A stretch of 64,000 bases of DNA. It comes from Pseudomonadota bacterium (GTDB taxonomy: Bacteria; Pseudomonadota; Gammaproteobacteria; Steroidobacterales; Steroidobacteraceae). Both the position numbers and the translations under genes were made by a program. The notes under the pieces were generated by a model that had not been told where the DNA came from, did not search any database, and saw only the letters and a list, made by a program, of their open reading frames with translations. Location: positions 89,814 to 153,813 of the forward strand of contig JAFAGC010000076.1 in assembly GCA_023423065.1 (NCBI GenBank), read 5' to 3'. The number at the start of each line of letters is the position of its first letter. Position 1 is the first letter of the stretch. Shown here piece by piece: positions 1 to 7,847 of the stretch.

Positions 1-2980
1 TGGCTTGTGCATGCCGCAGCGCGTTGTTGACCGCCTCCTGCACCAGCCGGAATACCGTGGTGTTCAATTCAGGCGGAATGTCCGTTCCTCCGCCATCGGC
101 ATCCAGCTCGATGCGCACACTGGAACGCGCGGACAAAGCCTTAAGGTGGTGATCGAGCGCCGCCACGAGGCCCGCCTCGTCGAGCAGCGGCGGTCTCAGG
201 CCGCGCGCGATGTTGCGCGCCTGGCGGATCATGCCGTCGATCATGTTCACCGAGTCCTCGAGCCGTTGCGTGACCGCCGGATCGGCCATGACCTTGCGCA
301 GCATCTGCAGGTTTATCTTGGCCGCGGTCAACGTCTGCCCGAACTCGTCGTGCAGCTCGCGCGAGATGTTGCTGCGTTCTTCTTCCTTGGCCGACTCGAG
401 CCTTCCCGTGAGCTGTCGCAGTCCCACGTACGCTTCTTCGAGCTCGCGCTGGCTGCGACCCGCCTGCTCGAGCGCGTGTTCGCGCTGGCGCTCGAGATGT
501 TCGAGCACGGCATTGCGGCGTCGCAACGAACGCAGACGGGTGATGTGCGCGCCGAGCGCCAGCAACGCGACCGCGGCGACGGCCATGACCTGGAACCAGT
601 TGGTTCTCCAGAACGGCGGCACCACGTCGAAGGCGAGCGGCGGGCTCGTGTTCCAGTTTCCGTAGGCGTCGCGGCCGCGAGCCTCGAATAGATAGTGTCC
701 CGCCGGCAGACCGAAGAACGTGAGCTGACGTCGCTTGCCCACTTCCGTCCACGGATCCTGCGCCTTCAGCCGGTACGCGTAGTCGTGCGGACTCTCGGCG
801 TAGTCCAGCACGGCGAATTCGATCGCGAGTCCGTCGCCGAAACGGGTCTTCAATGCGCCGTCCATCCCGCCTGGCGACATGGCCTTTTCCATGCCGCTCG
901 CGAGCGAGTGGATAGCCGTGAGGCGAAGTGGTGAGGCCTTGCGCTCCGGCATCGGCCTGCCCTTCGGGATGCTGAGCAGGCCGTCGACAGAACCGAAGTA
1001 GATCCACTCGGCGTCGGCGGACGACGCGTTCGTATTGAAATAGGTGACCGGCAGTCCCGACTCGCGGACGTGATTGGTCACGCGGCCGGTCGCGGGATCG
1101 AGCCTCGACAGCCCGCGCCGCGTGCTCATCCACAACGACCCGTCGGTATCGCTTTCGACCGCCATGATTCCGCTGTTGAGCAGGCCACGCGAGGAGTCCC
1201 AGCGTGCGATCGCGGCGACTCGCCCGGATTCGTCCTCGTCGATTCGATGGATGCCGCCGCCGTCGGTCGCCACCCACAGGACGCCGCGTTCGTCGCGATG
1301 GATGTCCGTCACGTGGTAGTTAGCCAGGTTGCGCGGCCCCGGCGTGCGGCCGTCGAAACGCTCGCACGACCATGGCTCGATCGTGCACAGGTTGAGGCCG
1401 TTGGAGCGCGTGCCGACCCACAGTCGCCCCGCGCGGCCATGCGCGAGCACGGTGATGTAGTCGTCGCTCACCGAATCCGGCTTCGATGGTTCGTGGCGGA
1501 ATTTCCGGTAGCGGCCGCCAGGTTCGCGCAGGTACAGGCCGTTCCCGAAAGTGCCGACCCAGAGCCGCGAGGCGTCCGGCAGCAGCGCGGTCACGTAACC
1601 GGTCCCGATGCCGTCTTCGCGCTGCGCGACGGAGGAATCCAGATCGAGGCTGCTGCCGTCGGCGGCGAACTTGAACAGGCCGGACGTGGATCCGGCGAAC
1701 CGGCTGCCGTCCGCGGCGACGGCGAGGGCAATGATCGAGGACTGGCGGATCGGATCGCTCGCGCTCCCGCCGGTCGCCTCGACCGATCCGGACGACACGT
1801 CGACGCGCTGCGGTCCGCCGCCGAAGCTGCCCACCCATGGCCTTCCGGGCGTCGCGCTCGCGAGCACTTCCGTCACGTTCTTGTGGCGCAGCCCCTTGCC
1901 ATCCGCGGTGGGCGTGAGCAGGCGGAACTGCGGATCATCGAGCGGCGCCGAGTAGATGCCCCGGCCCCACGATCCGATGAAGATCGTGTTGTCGGTTCCC
2001 GCGATGCTCAAGGCCGCGGCCGCCTCGGGATCGGTCGACTCGCCGAGCGGGCCCGAATGCGCACGCCACGAGCGGCCGGTCGCCGGATCGAGGATCAGCA
2101 CGCCGTGCGCGAGCGTGCCGATCCACAGGCGGCCGTTGCGGTCCGGGTAGATAGTCGTGACGAGCGGATGTTCGCCCCTGGGCATGTCCGCGAGCTCTAT
2201 CCGCGAGAGCGACCTGCTGGCAGGATCGAGTACGAGCAAACCGGCGCGGGTACCGACCCACAAACGGCCGTCGGCCGACTCGTGCAGCGCGAACACACTG
2301 TCGTGATCCGCGAGTCCGTGGGCCAGCTTCGAGAGGACGTAGTGTTCGAAGCCGCCGTTTCCGTTCCAGCAATCGACGCCGCCGCCCACAGTGCCGACCC
2401 ATAGCCGTTTCGACGGTCCGACGTGCAACGCGTATGCCCAATTGTTGGCGAGGCTCGCGTCGTTGCCGCGCTCGTGCAGGTAACGCGTGAATTTCCGGCC
2501 ATCCGGGTCGAGGCGATTGAGACCGTTGTTGGTGCCGACCCAGAGATTGCCGTCAGAGTCCTGCGCGATTCCGTACACGCTCTCGTCGCTGAGCGAGCGC
2601 GGATCGGCCGAATCGTGATGGTATTGCGTGAACTGGCCCGTGACCGGATCACGGCGATTGAGTCCGCCGTTGTTGGTGGAGACCCACAACGCGCCGTCGC
2701 GCGACTGGAAGAGAAAGCGCACGTCCACGTCGCTGACGCTGTCGGGATCCGAGATGTCGGATCGATACGAGGTCGCCAGGTAGCCGTCGTAGCGAAACAG
2801 CCCCTCGCGCGACCCTATCCACAGCAACCCGTCGCGATCGACGAGCATCGAGGTCACGACGCTCACGTCGAGACCGCGCCCCACGCCGAGCTTCTTGAAG
2901 TGACGTTCGGCCAGAGCGACCTGCGCGAAGGCGAGTAATGCCAGAGCCGCGAGCGACACCGATGACATTCGGAACAGCAT
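1..2980 (-). CDS. Two-component regulator propeller sensor histidine kinase (3' end beyond window)
   Basis: An open frame runs on the minus strand from ATG at 2980 to the window edge (993 codons) without a stop. It begins with a signal peptide (about residues 1-24, ending ALA). A long series of beta-propeller repeats with LWVGT/LWIGT motifs (Reg_prop) follows, then a Y_Y_Y-type domain, one membrane segment (about 790-815) and a HisKA_3 dimerisation domain with phosphoacceptor His877 in the motif RELHDEFGQ. The ATPase domain is cut off. The architecture is that of one-gene sensors for polysaccharide or other periplasmic ligands that signal to LuxR-type regulators. Whether a receiver or regulator is fused or adjacent lies outside the window. 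A second possible ATG is at 2968. Confidence 0.9.
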   Translation of the reverse strand, partial: MLFRMSSVSLAALALLAFAQVALAERHFKKLGVGRGLDVSVVTSMLVDRDGLLWIGSREGLFRYDGYLATSYRSDISDPDSVSDVDVRFLFQSRDGALWVSTNNGGLNRRDPVTGQFTQYHHDSADPRSLSDESVYGIAQDSDGNLWVGTNNGLNRLDPDGRKFTRYLHERGNDASLANNWAYALHVGPSKRLWVGTVGGGVDCWNGNGGFEHYVLSKLAHGLADHDSVFALHESADGRLWVGTRAGLLVLDPASRSLSRIELADMPRGEHPLVTTIYPDRNGRLWIGTLAHGVLILDPATGRSWRAHSGPLGESTDPEAAAALSIAGTDNTIFIGSWGRGIYSAPLDDPQFRLLTPTADGKGLRHKNVTEVLASATPGRPWVGSFGGGPQRVDVSSGSVEATGGSASDPIRQSSIIALAVAADGSRFAGSTSGLFKFAADGSSLDLDSSVAQREDGIGTGYVTALLPDASRLWVGTFGNGLYLREPGGRYRKFRHEPSKPDSVSDDYITVLAHGRAGRLWVGTRSNGLNLCTIEPWSCERFDGRTPGPRNLANYHVTDIHRDERGVLWVATDGGGIHRIDEDESGRVAAIARWDSSRGLLNSGIMAVESDTDGSLWMSTRRGLSRLDPATGRVTNHVRESGLPVTYFNTNASSADAEWIYFGSVDGLLSIPKGRPMPERKASPLRLTAIHSLASGMEKAMSPGGMDGALKTRFGDGLAIEFAVLDYAESPHDYAYRLKAQDPWTEVGKRRQLTFFGLPAGHYLFEARGRDAYGNWNTSPPLAFDVVPPFWRTNWFQVMAVAAVALLALGAHITRLRSLRRRNAVLEHLERQREHALEQAGRSQRELEEAYVGLRQLTGRLESAKEEERSNISRELHDEFGQTLTAAKINLQMLRKVMADPAVTQRLEDSVNMIDGMIRQARNIARGLRPPLLDEAGLVAALDHHLKALSARSSVRIELDADGGGTDIPPELNTTVFRLVQEAVNNALRHAQA

Positions 2981-3190
2981 TCAAGCCAAGCCTGGGCGCA
3001 TCGCGGAACGGTTGGTGGGAATCGCAGCCGACTCAGCAGAGTTTAACCATGCCGCGGAGTGAACGAGCAAAGATGCGTTGTTGGTCGTTGACGACCAGCA
3101 GGGTGCGTTTTGCCTACTGCTACTCGTACGGGTGCTTCTGGCTGCTCTCAGCGCTGGGTCGATGTGGTCGGCGCGGGTTTCGCGCCTCGT

Positions 3191-3892
3191 TCATGCGCTG
3201 AGTTTCACGATGTCGCGCAGTCGTTCGAGGACGAGATCGGATTGCCCGCCGTGCGAGTCGTCCAGGATCATGCCGGGCAGGTAGTTCTCGAAATCTGGCA
3301 TCGCCAGTAGTTTGCCGCACCCCTGGGCCAGGTAAATGCGCAGCTCCAAAGATGAGTGTTCGATCTCATCCTGCAATTCGTCGCGGCCCGCAATTACGCT
3401 GAGAATGTCTTCCAGGTCGTGGCTGGCGAGGAGATTGCCTTGTCCCCTTCCCGCAAAGGCTTCGAACTTCGTGCCCAGGAATTCGGGCGCGCCGATCAGC
3501 CGGATCGAGACGCCGTTTGGCAACGTAAAGTCGCTCGCAGTTTCCATAGCGAGCGGATACCAGCGATTTGCGAAGCCGAGGATGTTCTCGGCTGTCGGCA
3601 TCAGATCGACCTGGATGTTTCGATAGACCCAACGACAGATGGGGGCATCGTCAGCCACGTCTCGTTTGAAGCCCCTCGCTTCGAGCTCCGTTTCCACGCG
3701 GTGGTAGTCTGAGAGCACCGCAACCTGCGCGATCAGATCCACGTCGAGCGTCGCTCGAATCGGCGGCGCAGCTGGACTGCTGATGAGCAATCCGGCTGCA
3801 CAACCACCGACGAAAACCAGTTGTTCGCGTAAAGGCCCCAGCGCTGCCGCCACGATCTCGATCCTTTCCAGATTGGGATCGAGCGGAATCAC
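3191..3892 (-). CDS. Minimal nucleotidyltransferase, AbiEii-like putative toxin
   Basis: A 233-residue protein with the nucleotidyltransferase signature near its N-terminus. FVGG ends at Gly29-Gly30, followed by LDVDL with Asp50 and Asp52, and a third candidate acidic residue is Asp96 in IQVDL. These are the three carboxylates expected of the polymerase-beta fold. Such proteins paired with a winged-helix partner are typical of AbiE-type (type IV) toxin-antitoxin modules, where the enzyme transfers nucleotides to a target. Its ATG overlaps the stop of the upstream regulator gene by 4 bases, so the two are translationally coupled. It is shorter than classical AbiEii (about 300 residues). Toxicity is inference; it could also be a housekeeping nucleotidyltransferase. 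Confidence 0.75.
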   Translation of the reverse strand: MIPLDPNLERIEIVAAALGPLREQLVFVGGCAAGLLISSPAAPPIRATLDVDLIAQVAVLSDYHRVETELEARGFKRDVADDAPICRWVYRNIQVDLMPTAENILGFANRWYPLAMETASDFTLPNGVSIRLIGAPEFLGTKFEAFAGRGQGNLLASHDLEDILSVIAGRDELQDEIEHSSLELRIYLAQGCGKLLAMPDFENYLPGMILDDSHGGQSDLVLERLRDIVKLSA

Positions 3893-4425
3893 CCCAGCCG
3901 CTCTTCCAGCGCTTTTCGCGCCAGATTCCGTTCACGTGCCTGGCCCGAGCGTAATGAATCGAAAAGCGCCAGCAACTCGTACAGCTTCTCGTCCCGAAGC
4001 GCCGCGTCCGGCGCAGACGGATACAACGGCGCGAGACCGATTCCCCTAACGCTGCCGCTCTTGTGAGGCCATACCGGAGGCGGATCAGATGACGGCGCGA
4101 TCACCGCGTTGAGTGGCGCGGCCGCATAGCCTGTAGCCACGCCTCGAGTCAGCTTGCCCGACACGGCGGGAAAAGCGTACTTGGCGCCCGACAGCAGGAA
4201 CTCGCGCAGGTGCGGCGTCAGCAGGACCGGTTGGCGCTCTTGGTAGCGGATCAGGCCGGACGCGGCTGCGCGCTTCAATGAGGCGTGCACGGCTGAGGTC
4301 GCCAAGCCCGTTTGCGCCGCCAAATCCGCGTAAGTGACCTCTCCAGATTCCCGGGCCGCGAGAGCCAGGAGAACCAGTAAATCCTGGGGTTTCAGGGCAA
4401 TCTGCTGGGTGGTGAGCCGGGCCAT
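3889..4425 (-). CDS. Winged-helix regulator, putative antitoxin partner of the nucleotidyltransferase
   Basis: A 178-residue protein whose first 75 residues read as a winged helix-turn-helix (LVLLALAARESGEVTYADLA, then a recognition helix in TSAVHASLKRA). The C-terminal half has no motif I recognise. It is the first gene of a two-gene operon and ends inside the ATG of the nucleotidyltransferase gene. Palindromes matching each other lie just before its start and 43 bases further upstream, which suggests that this protein represses its own operon. The ATG at 4425 has an AGGA only 2-3 bases away, a tight spacing overlapping the proximal palindrome. Calling it an antitoxin rests on gene order and is inference. 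Confidence 0.7.
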   Translation of the reverse strand: MARLTTQQIALKPQDLLVLLALAARESGEVTYADLAAQTGLATSAVHASLKRAAASGLIRYQERQPVLLTPHLREFLLSGAKYAFPAVSGKLTRGVATGYAAAPLNAVIAPSSDPPPVWPHKSGSVRGIGLAPLYPSAPDAALRDEKLYELLALFDSLRSGQARERNLARKALEERLG

Positions 4426-4432
4426 ATTCCTG

Positions 4433-4449
4433 ATTCTTGAATTGAGAAT
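4433..4449. promoter_or_regulatory. Proximal palindromic operator of the wHTH-nucleotidyltransferase operon
   Basis: The sequence ATTCTTGAATTGAGAAT lies 7 bases upstream of the regulator's ATG. It is an imperfect inverted repeat with the same ATTCTTGA arm as the distal copy. Its position over the leader and ribosome binding site would allow repression by a dimeric winged-helix protein. Operator function is inferred from symmetry, duplication and location. Confidence 0.55.
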
Positions 4450-4461
4450 GACGCGTGCCCG

Positions 4462-4490
4462 AGCCTAGGCTGCCGGCCATCAGCGGTCAA
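4462..4490 (-). promoter_or_regulatory. Predicted sigma-70 promoter of the wHTH-nucleotidyltransferase operon
   Basis: Read on the minus strand, TTGACC (4490-4485) is followed after 17 bases by TAGGCT (4467-4462). The -35 element is good and the -10 weak. The pair lies between the two operator copies, which fits a repressed autoregulated promoter. Confidence 0.45.
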
Positions 4491-4491
4491 T

Positions 4492-4508
4492 ATTCTTGAT
4501 TCAAGAAT
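4492..4508. promoter_or_regulatory. Distal palindromic operator, perfect 8-bp arms
   Basis: ATTCTTGA-T-TCAAGAAT is a perfect inverted repeat with 8-base arms around one central base. It sits immediately upstream of the predicted -35 element of the wHTH-nucleotidyltransferase operon and shares its arm with the copy at 4433-4449. The two centres are 59 bases apart. Confidence 0.6.
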
Positions 4509-4606
4509 GGAGATTGGAGGCGCCAAGTCGCCTCGACTGGATCGACGACGGATCGCGGAGCGGGCTCATCAACGCGGACACCTTCGAACAATCACAGCCC
4601 ATCAAT

Positions 4607-4945
4607 TCAGGGTGCCCCGTTCTCCAGCAACATCGAATCGGCCACCCCGACCAGCTTGTGCACGGGGACCACGAAGGCCATGCCGCGGCCGGTGTCCTCG
4701 AGCTCGGCCGCGACGACGATCGCGGCGAGGATCGTGTCCACCTGGTCCTCGGGAACGATCGTGAGAACGATCTCCTTCTCGGGCTCGATCGACATGCCGA
4801 AGATCTTGTCCTTTTCGTGGACGCCGGCGCCACGCCCGAGGAGCACGGTGCCGCCGCGCGCGCCGGCCTTCACCGAGGCCTGCAGCACGCTGCTGCCCCA
4901 TCCCTTGCGGACGATGGAGACGATGAGCGAAGCATTCTTTTTCAT
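4607..4945 (-). CDS. PII-like signalling protein of the DUF1538 operon
   Basis: A 112-residue protein with the fold signature of the PII (GlnB-like) family: an N-terminal beta strand LIVSIVRKG, a Gly-rich loop segment GGTVLLGRGAG, a middle strand EIVLTIVPEDQ and a closing DTGRGMAFVVPV strand. No uridylylated tyrosine in a T-loop is apparent, so it is not a canonical GlnB/GlnK. The ATG at 4945 overlaps the stop of the upstream membrane protein gene by 4 bases (ATGA 4942-4945), so it is the last gene of a three-gene operon. The context suggests that it senses a small ligand and gates the antiporter encoded upstream; that role is inference. Confidence 0.8.
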   Translation of the reverse strand: MKKNASLIVSIVRKGWGSSVLQASVKAGARGGTVLLGRGAGVHEKDKIFGMSIEPEKEIVLTIVPEDQVDTILAAIVVAAELEDTGRGMAFVVPVHKLVGVADSMLLENGAP

Positions 4946-5682
4946 GAGTCGACCTCCGCGGGAGCGCTCTTCAGGCGAACGATGAGTCCCAGCAGCATTA
5001 CCGAGATGATAGGCGCGAGCGCGATGAGTGCGACGAGTCCGAGCCCGTGCACGAGTGGATCCCGGTTGGGGACCGCGGCGGCGACGCCGAACGCGAGCGC
5101 CAACAGGAACGTGTTGGCCAGCGGGCCGGTGGCCACGCCGCCCGAATCCACGGCGATCGCGACGAACGTGCGGTCGCTGAGCCAGATGAGCGCGATCGCC
5201 AGCGCGTAGCCCGGGACGAGAATCCAGATCAGTGGTACGTCGTACACGATGCGCAACACGCCGATGCCGACCGCCGCGGCGACACCGATGCAGACCGCGA
5301 CCAGCACGACGCCCTGGCGGATGGCGCCCGTCGATGCCTGCTCGACCTGCTCTGCGAGAATGCGCACGGCCGGCTCGCCCCACGTGGTGACGAAGCCGAG
5401 CACGGCGCCGAAGATCAGCAGCAGCCAGGTCTTCGACATCGCGCCGAACGTCTCGCCGATCAGGCGGCCGAACGGCATGAATGCGACGCCCGCGCCCAGC
5501 AGGAACAGGAACAGCCCGACCGAGGCCATCAGCGTGCCGGTGACGATGCGCATGATTTCCGGGCGCGGCAGGCGCAGGAACAGGACCTGGAACACCGCGA
5601 ACAATGCGGCGAGTGGCAGCACCGCGACCGCGACACCGCGTGCGACGCGAACGAGCTCGTCGACGAACGGTACGTCGGTCAT
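4942..5682 (-). CDS. DUF1538 membrane protein, second subunit of a UmpAB-type cation/proton antiporter
   Basis: A 246-residue polytopic inner-membrane protein (about six to seven hydrophobic spans) with the DUF1538 features PFGRLIGETFG, FVTTWGEPAVRILAEQVE and AVDSGGVATGPLANTF. The same motif series recurs in the gene just upstream, so the two are homologous halves. Its ATG at 5682 overlaps the upstream stop (5679-5682), and its own stop overlaps the PII-like gene. From memory of the literature, paired DUF1538 proteins from Halomonas were reported as a two-component Na+(Li+,K+)/H+ antiporter named UmpAB. Transport specificity here is not visible from sequence. Confidence 0.85.
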   Translation of the reverse strand: MTDVPFVDELVRVARGVAVAVLPLAALFAVFQVLFLRLPRPEIMRIVTGTLMASVGLFLFLLGAGVAFMPFGRLIGETFGAMSKTWLLLIFGAVLGFVTTWGEPAVRILAEQVEQASTGAIRQGVVLVAVCIGVAAAVGIGVLRIVYDVPLIWILVPGYALAIALIWLSDRTFVAIAVDSGGVATGPLANTFLLALAFGVAAAVPNRDPLVHGLGLVALIALAPIISVMLLGLIVRLKSAPAEVDS

Positions 5683-6374
5683 CGGGTGAGCCAGGCGATC
5701 GCCAGGATGACGATGATGGGGCCGATGGACGCGACGCCTAACAACCCGAACGCGTCGTCGACGGCGGATCGTCCCGCGATGACCGAGCTCACGCCGAGCG
5801 CGACCGCGAGCACCACCGGGCCCGTGAGCGCGCCCGTGGTCACGCTGCCGGCGTCGTACGCGAGCGGGACCATCATTCCGTGCGCGAGAAACGTGAGCGC
5901 GAGCGTCAACGCGTACATCACCGTGAGCTGCCAGCGCATGGAGAAGCCGAGGACGAGACGCAGGAACCCGATGACGACGAACAATCCGACCGCCATCGCG
6001 ATCACGTACACCATCCGCTGGCCCGGCAACTCGCCGCCCGAGGCTCCGTCGACCTGTGCTGCCAGCACGAGCACGTCCGGCTCCGCCGCCGTGGTCGCGA
6101 ACCCGAGCGCGAAGGCGACGGCGAGCAACAGCCATATGGAGCTGCGGTCCGCGAGCTTGGCGCCGATGAACCGGCCCATCGGCAGGATTCCGAAGTCGAT
6201 GCCGGTGAGGAGCAGCAGCAATCCGAGCGTGACGAGGACCGAGCCGATGAGGAACTGCACGAAGGCTGCGGTGGATGCGCCCACCACCGTGAATTGCAGC
6301 ACGCAGACGGCGATGATCAGCGGGGCGACGGCCCGGAGGGTCTCGGCGAGCTTGAGCTTCAACAGCGTGAGCAT
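5679..6374 (-). CDS. DUF1538 membrane protein, first subunit of a UmpAB-type cation/proton antiporter
   Basis: A 231-residue polytopic membrane protein with the DUF1538 pattern: GIDFGILPMGRFIGAKLA, FATTAAEPDVLVLAAQVD and AYDAGSVTTGALTGPVV. It is the first gene of the operon DUF1538-DUF1538-PII-like, starting 32 bases downstream of the tRNA-Gly gene on the same strand. Glu in the (T/A)xxEPxV motif and the Asp/Gly-rich loop before the seventh span are shared with its sister protein and are plausible ion-binding positions. It carries one of six copies of TTGTTAGGC in the window (5736-5744 on the opposite strand). Confidence 0.85.
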   Translation of the reverse strand: MLTLLKLKLAETLRAVAPLIIAVCVLQFTVVGASTAAFVQFLIGSVLVTLGLLLLLTGIDFGILPMGRFIGAKLADRSSIWLLLAVAFALGFATTAAEPDVLVLAAQVDGASGGELPGQRMVYVIAMAVGLFVVIGFLRLVLGFSMRWQLTVMYALTLALTFLAHGMMVPLAYDAGSVTTGALTGPVVLAVALGVSSVIAGRSAVDDAFGLLGVASIGPIIVILAIAWLTR

Positions 6375-6405
6375 GTCGTACCAAGCTCGATGCGCGATGA
6401 TGTGA

Positions 6406-6479
6406 TGGAGCGGGTGATGGGAATCGAACCCACGTTAGTAGCTTGGGAAGCTACAGTTCTACCATTGAACTACACCCGC
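6406..6479 (-). tRNA. tRNA-Gly (anticodon CCC)
   Basis: On the minus strand the gene folds as a full cloverleaf. The acceptor stem GCGGGTG pairs with CACCCGC, the D-arm contains TTCAATGGTAGAA, the anticodon stem GTAGC/GCTAC encloses loop TTCCCAA giving anticodon CCC, and the T-loop reads GGTTCGATTCC. Discriminator T and an encoded CCA follow at 6409-6406. It resembles E. coli glyU, which also reads GGG codons. No integrase or attachment-site duplication is seen next to it. Confidence 0.97.
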
Positions 6480-6531
6480 GCCGGGAATCCTCAGGATAGC
6501 CGAGCGACATCCGCCATCTCAACCGGACAAC

Positions 6532-7122
6532 ATGCAGCAACCGAAGTCATTGATCGTCATGGCCCTCCCGCAGGAATCGCGCGGGCTCCTGGAAAAGGCC
6601 GGGGCCAGCATCCTCTACACCGGCGTCGGCAAGGTGAACGCCGCCTCCGCGCTCGCGAGGCGCCTCGCGGAAATCCGCTGCACGGGTGAGCCGCTGCCGC
6701 TCGTGGTCAATCTCGGCACGGCCGGCAGCCGTTCGATCCCGGCTCACTCGCTCGTCGCCTGCGACCGGTTTTCGCAGCGTGACATGGACGTGAGCGGGCT
6801 GGGTTTTCCGCGCGGCGTCACGCCGTTCGACGAGACGCCTCCCACGATCGCCTTTCCGCGCGTGTTCTCCGGACTGCCGCATGCGGCCTGCTCGACGGCG
6901 GATTCGTTCGCGACGCACGAGCACGAGATCGATGGCGACGTCGTCGACATGGAGGCCTTCGCCCTGGCGCGTGTGTGCATCGCGGAGAACGTGCCGTTCG
7001 CCTGCGCGAAGTACGTGACGGACGGCGCGGATGCGGACTCCGCCGCGCATTGGCAGGACGCGCTCGAACACGCGGCGCGCGGCTTCGCCGCGTTGTACGA
7101 AGAACTCGAGGGTGCGCGATGA
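6532..7122 (+). CDS. MTA/SAH nucleosidase-family phosphorylase (PNP/UDP family)
   Basis: A 196-residue cytosolic enzyme of the purine nucleoside phosphorylase/nucleosidase family. Recognisable parts are LIVMALPQE at the N-terminus, VVNLGTAGS (substrate-loop glycines), VVDMEAFALARVC with the ribose-binding Glu, and KYVTDGAD with the catalytic Asp equivalent to that of 5'-methylthioadenosine/S-adenosylhomocysteine nucleosidase. It is about 35 residues shorter than E. coli Mtn, so the exact substrate is uncertain; a futalosine or hopanoid-pathway phosphorylase is an alternative. The stop overlaps the ATG of trmB, suggesting cotranscription. Confidence 0.8.
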   Translation: MQQPKSLIVMALPQESRGLLEKAGASILYTGVGKVNAASALARRLAEIRCTGEPLPLVVNLGTAGSRSIPAHSLVACDRFSQRDMDVSGLGFPRGVTPFDETPPTIAFPRVFSGLPHAACSTADSFATHEHEIDGDVVDMEAFALARVCIAENVPFACAKYVTDGADADSAAHWQDALEHAARGFAALYEELEGAR

Positions 7123-7808
7123 ACGAGCCGAATCGCCGCGCCATTCGCAGTTTCGTCGTGCGCGCCGGCCGCATGACCGCGGGCCAGTCGCGCGCGCTCG
7201 AAGAGTTGTGGCCGCGAATGGGCGTCGAGTATTCGCCCGCGCCGCTGGACCTCGATGCCCTCTTCGGGCGAAGCGCGCCGCGAACGCTCGAGATCGGCTT
7301 CGGCAACGGCGAGAACCTCGCGGCGCTCGCGGCCGCGCATCCGGAACGCGACTATCTCGGCATCGAGGTCCATCGGCCGGGAGTCGGACACCTCTTCATG
7401 CTCGCGCAGCGCGACAACCTCACCAACGTTCGCGCAAGCGCGCACGACGCGGTCGAAGTGTTGCGCGACCAGATCCCCGCCGGGGCGCTCGACGAGGTGC
7501 TCGTGTTGTTCCCGGATCCCTGGCACAAGAAGCGGCATCACAAGCGCCGGCTGATCCAGCCGCCGTTCGTCGAGCTGGTCGCCTCGCGCGTGAAGCCGGG
7601 AGGGTTGTTCCGGCTCGCGACCGACTGGGAGCATTACGCGTTGCAGATGCTGGAGGTCCTCAACGCGAGCGCGGGCTTCGAGAACCTCTCGCCCACCGGC
7701 GACTGGGTGCCGCGGCCGGAGGAACGCGCGCCGACGCGCTTCGAGAAGCGCGGCGCGCGCCTGGGACATGGCGTGTGGGATCTCGCGTATCGCCGGGTGG
7801 GGGCGTAG
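7119..7808 (+). CDS. trmB: tRNA (guanine-N7-)-methyltransferase
   Basis: A 229-residue SAM-dependent enzyme that methylates G46 of tRNA. SAM-binding motif I is LEIGFGNGENL, motif II is YLGIEVHRPG, and the family signature LFPDPWHKKRHHKRR carries the RNA-binding basic cluster. The C-terminal LATDWEHYA and the conserved FEKRGARLGH complete the domain. The ATG at 7119 overlaps the nucleosidase stop by 4 bases. Length and motifs match TrmB throughout. Confidence 0.95.
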   Translation: MNEPNRRAIRSFVVRAGRMTAGQSRALEELWPRMGVEYSPAPLDLDALFGRSAPRTLEIGFGNGENLAALAAAHPERDYLGIEVHRPGVGHLFMLAQRDNLTNVRASAHDAVEVLRDQIPAGALDEVLVLFPDPWHKKRHHKRRLIQPPFVELVASRVKPGGLFRLATDWEHYALQMLEVLNASAGFENLSPTGDWVPRPEERAPTRFEKRGARLGHGVWDLAYRRVGA

Positions 7809-7847
7809 CGCGCGGACGTTTCGGTGCTACCGAAGGAATCCAGTTAG

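Noticed and set aside
1..2980. Long opposite-strand and shifted frames over the sensor kinase
   Set aside because: They lack domain motifs and are typical shadow frames of GC-rich DNA. The minus-strand frame with propeller and HisKA_3 motifs accounts for the whole region.
3001..3190. Coding sequence in the gap between the sensor kinase and the nucleotidyltransferase
   Set aside because: Small plus-strand frames there have no ribosome site or recognisable composition, and they run into the opposite gene.
6406..6479. tRNA-Gly as an integration site
   Set aside because: No integrase and no duplicated tRNA 3' end within the window; flanking genes look ancestral.
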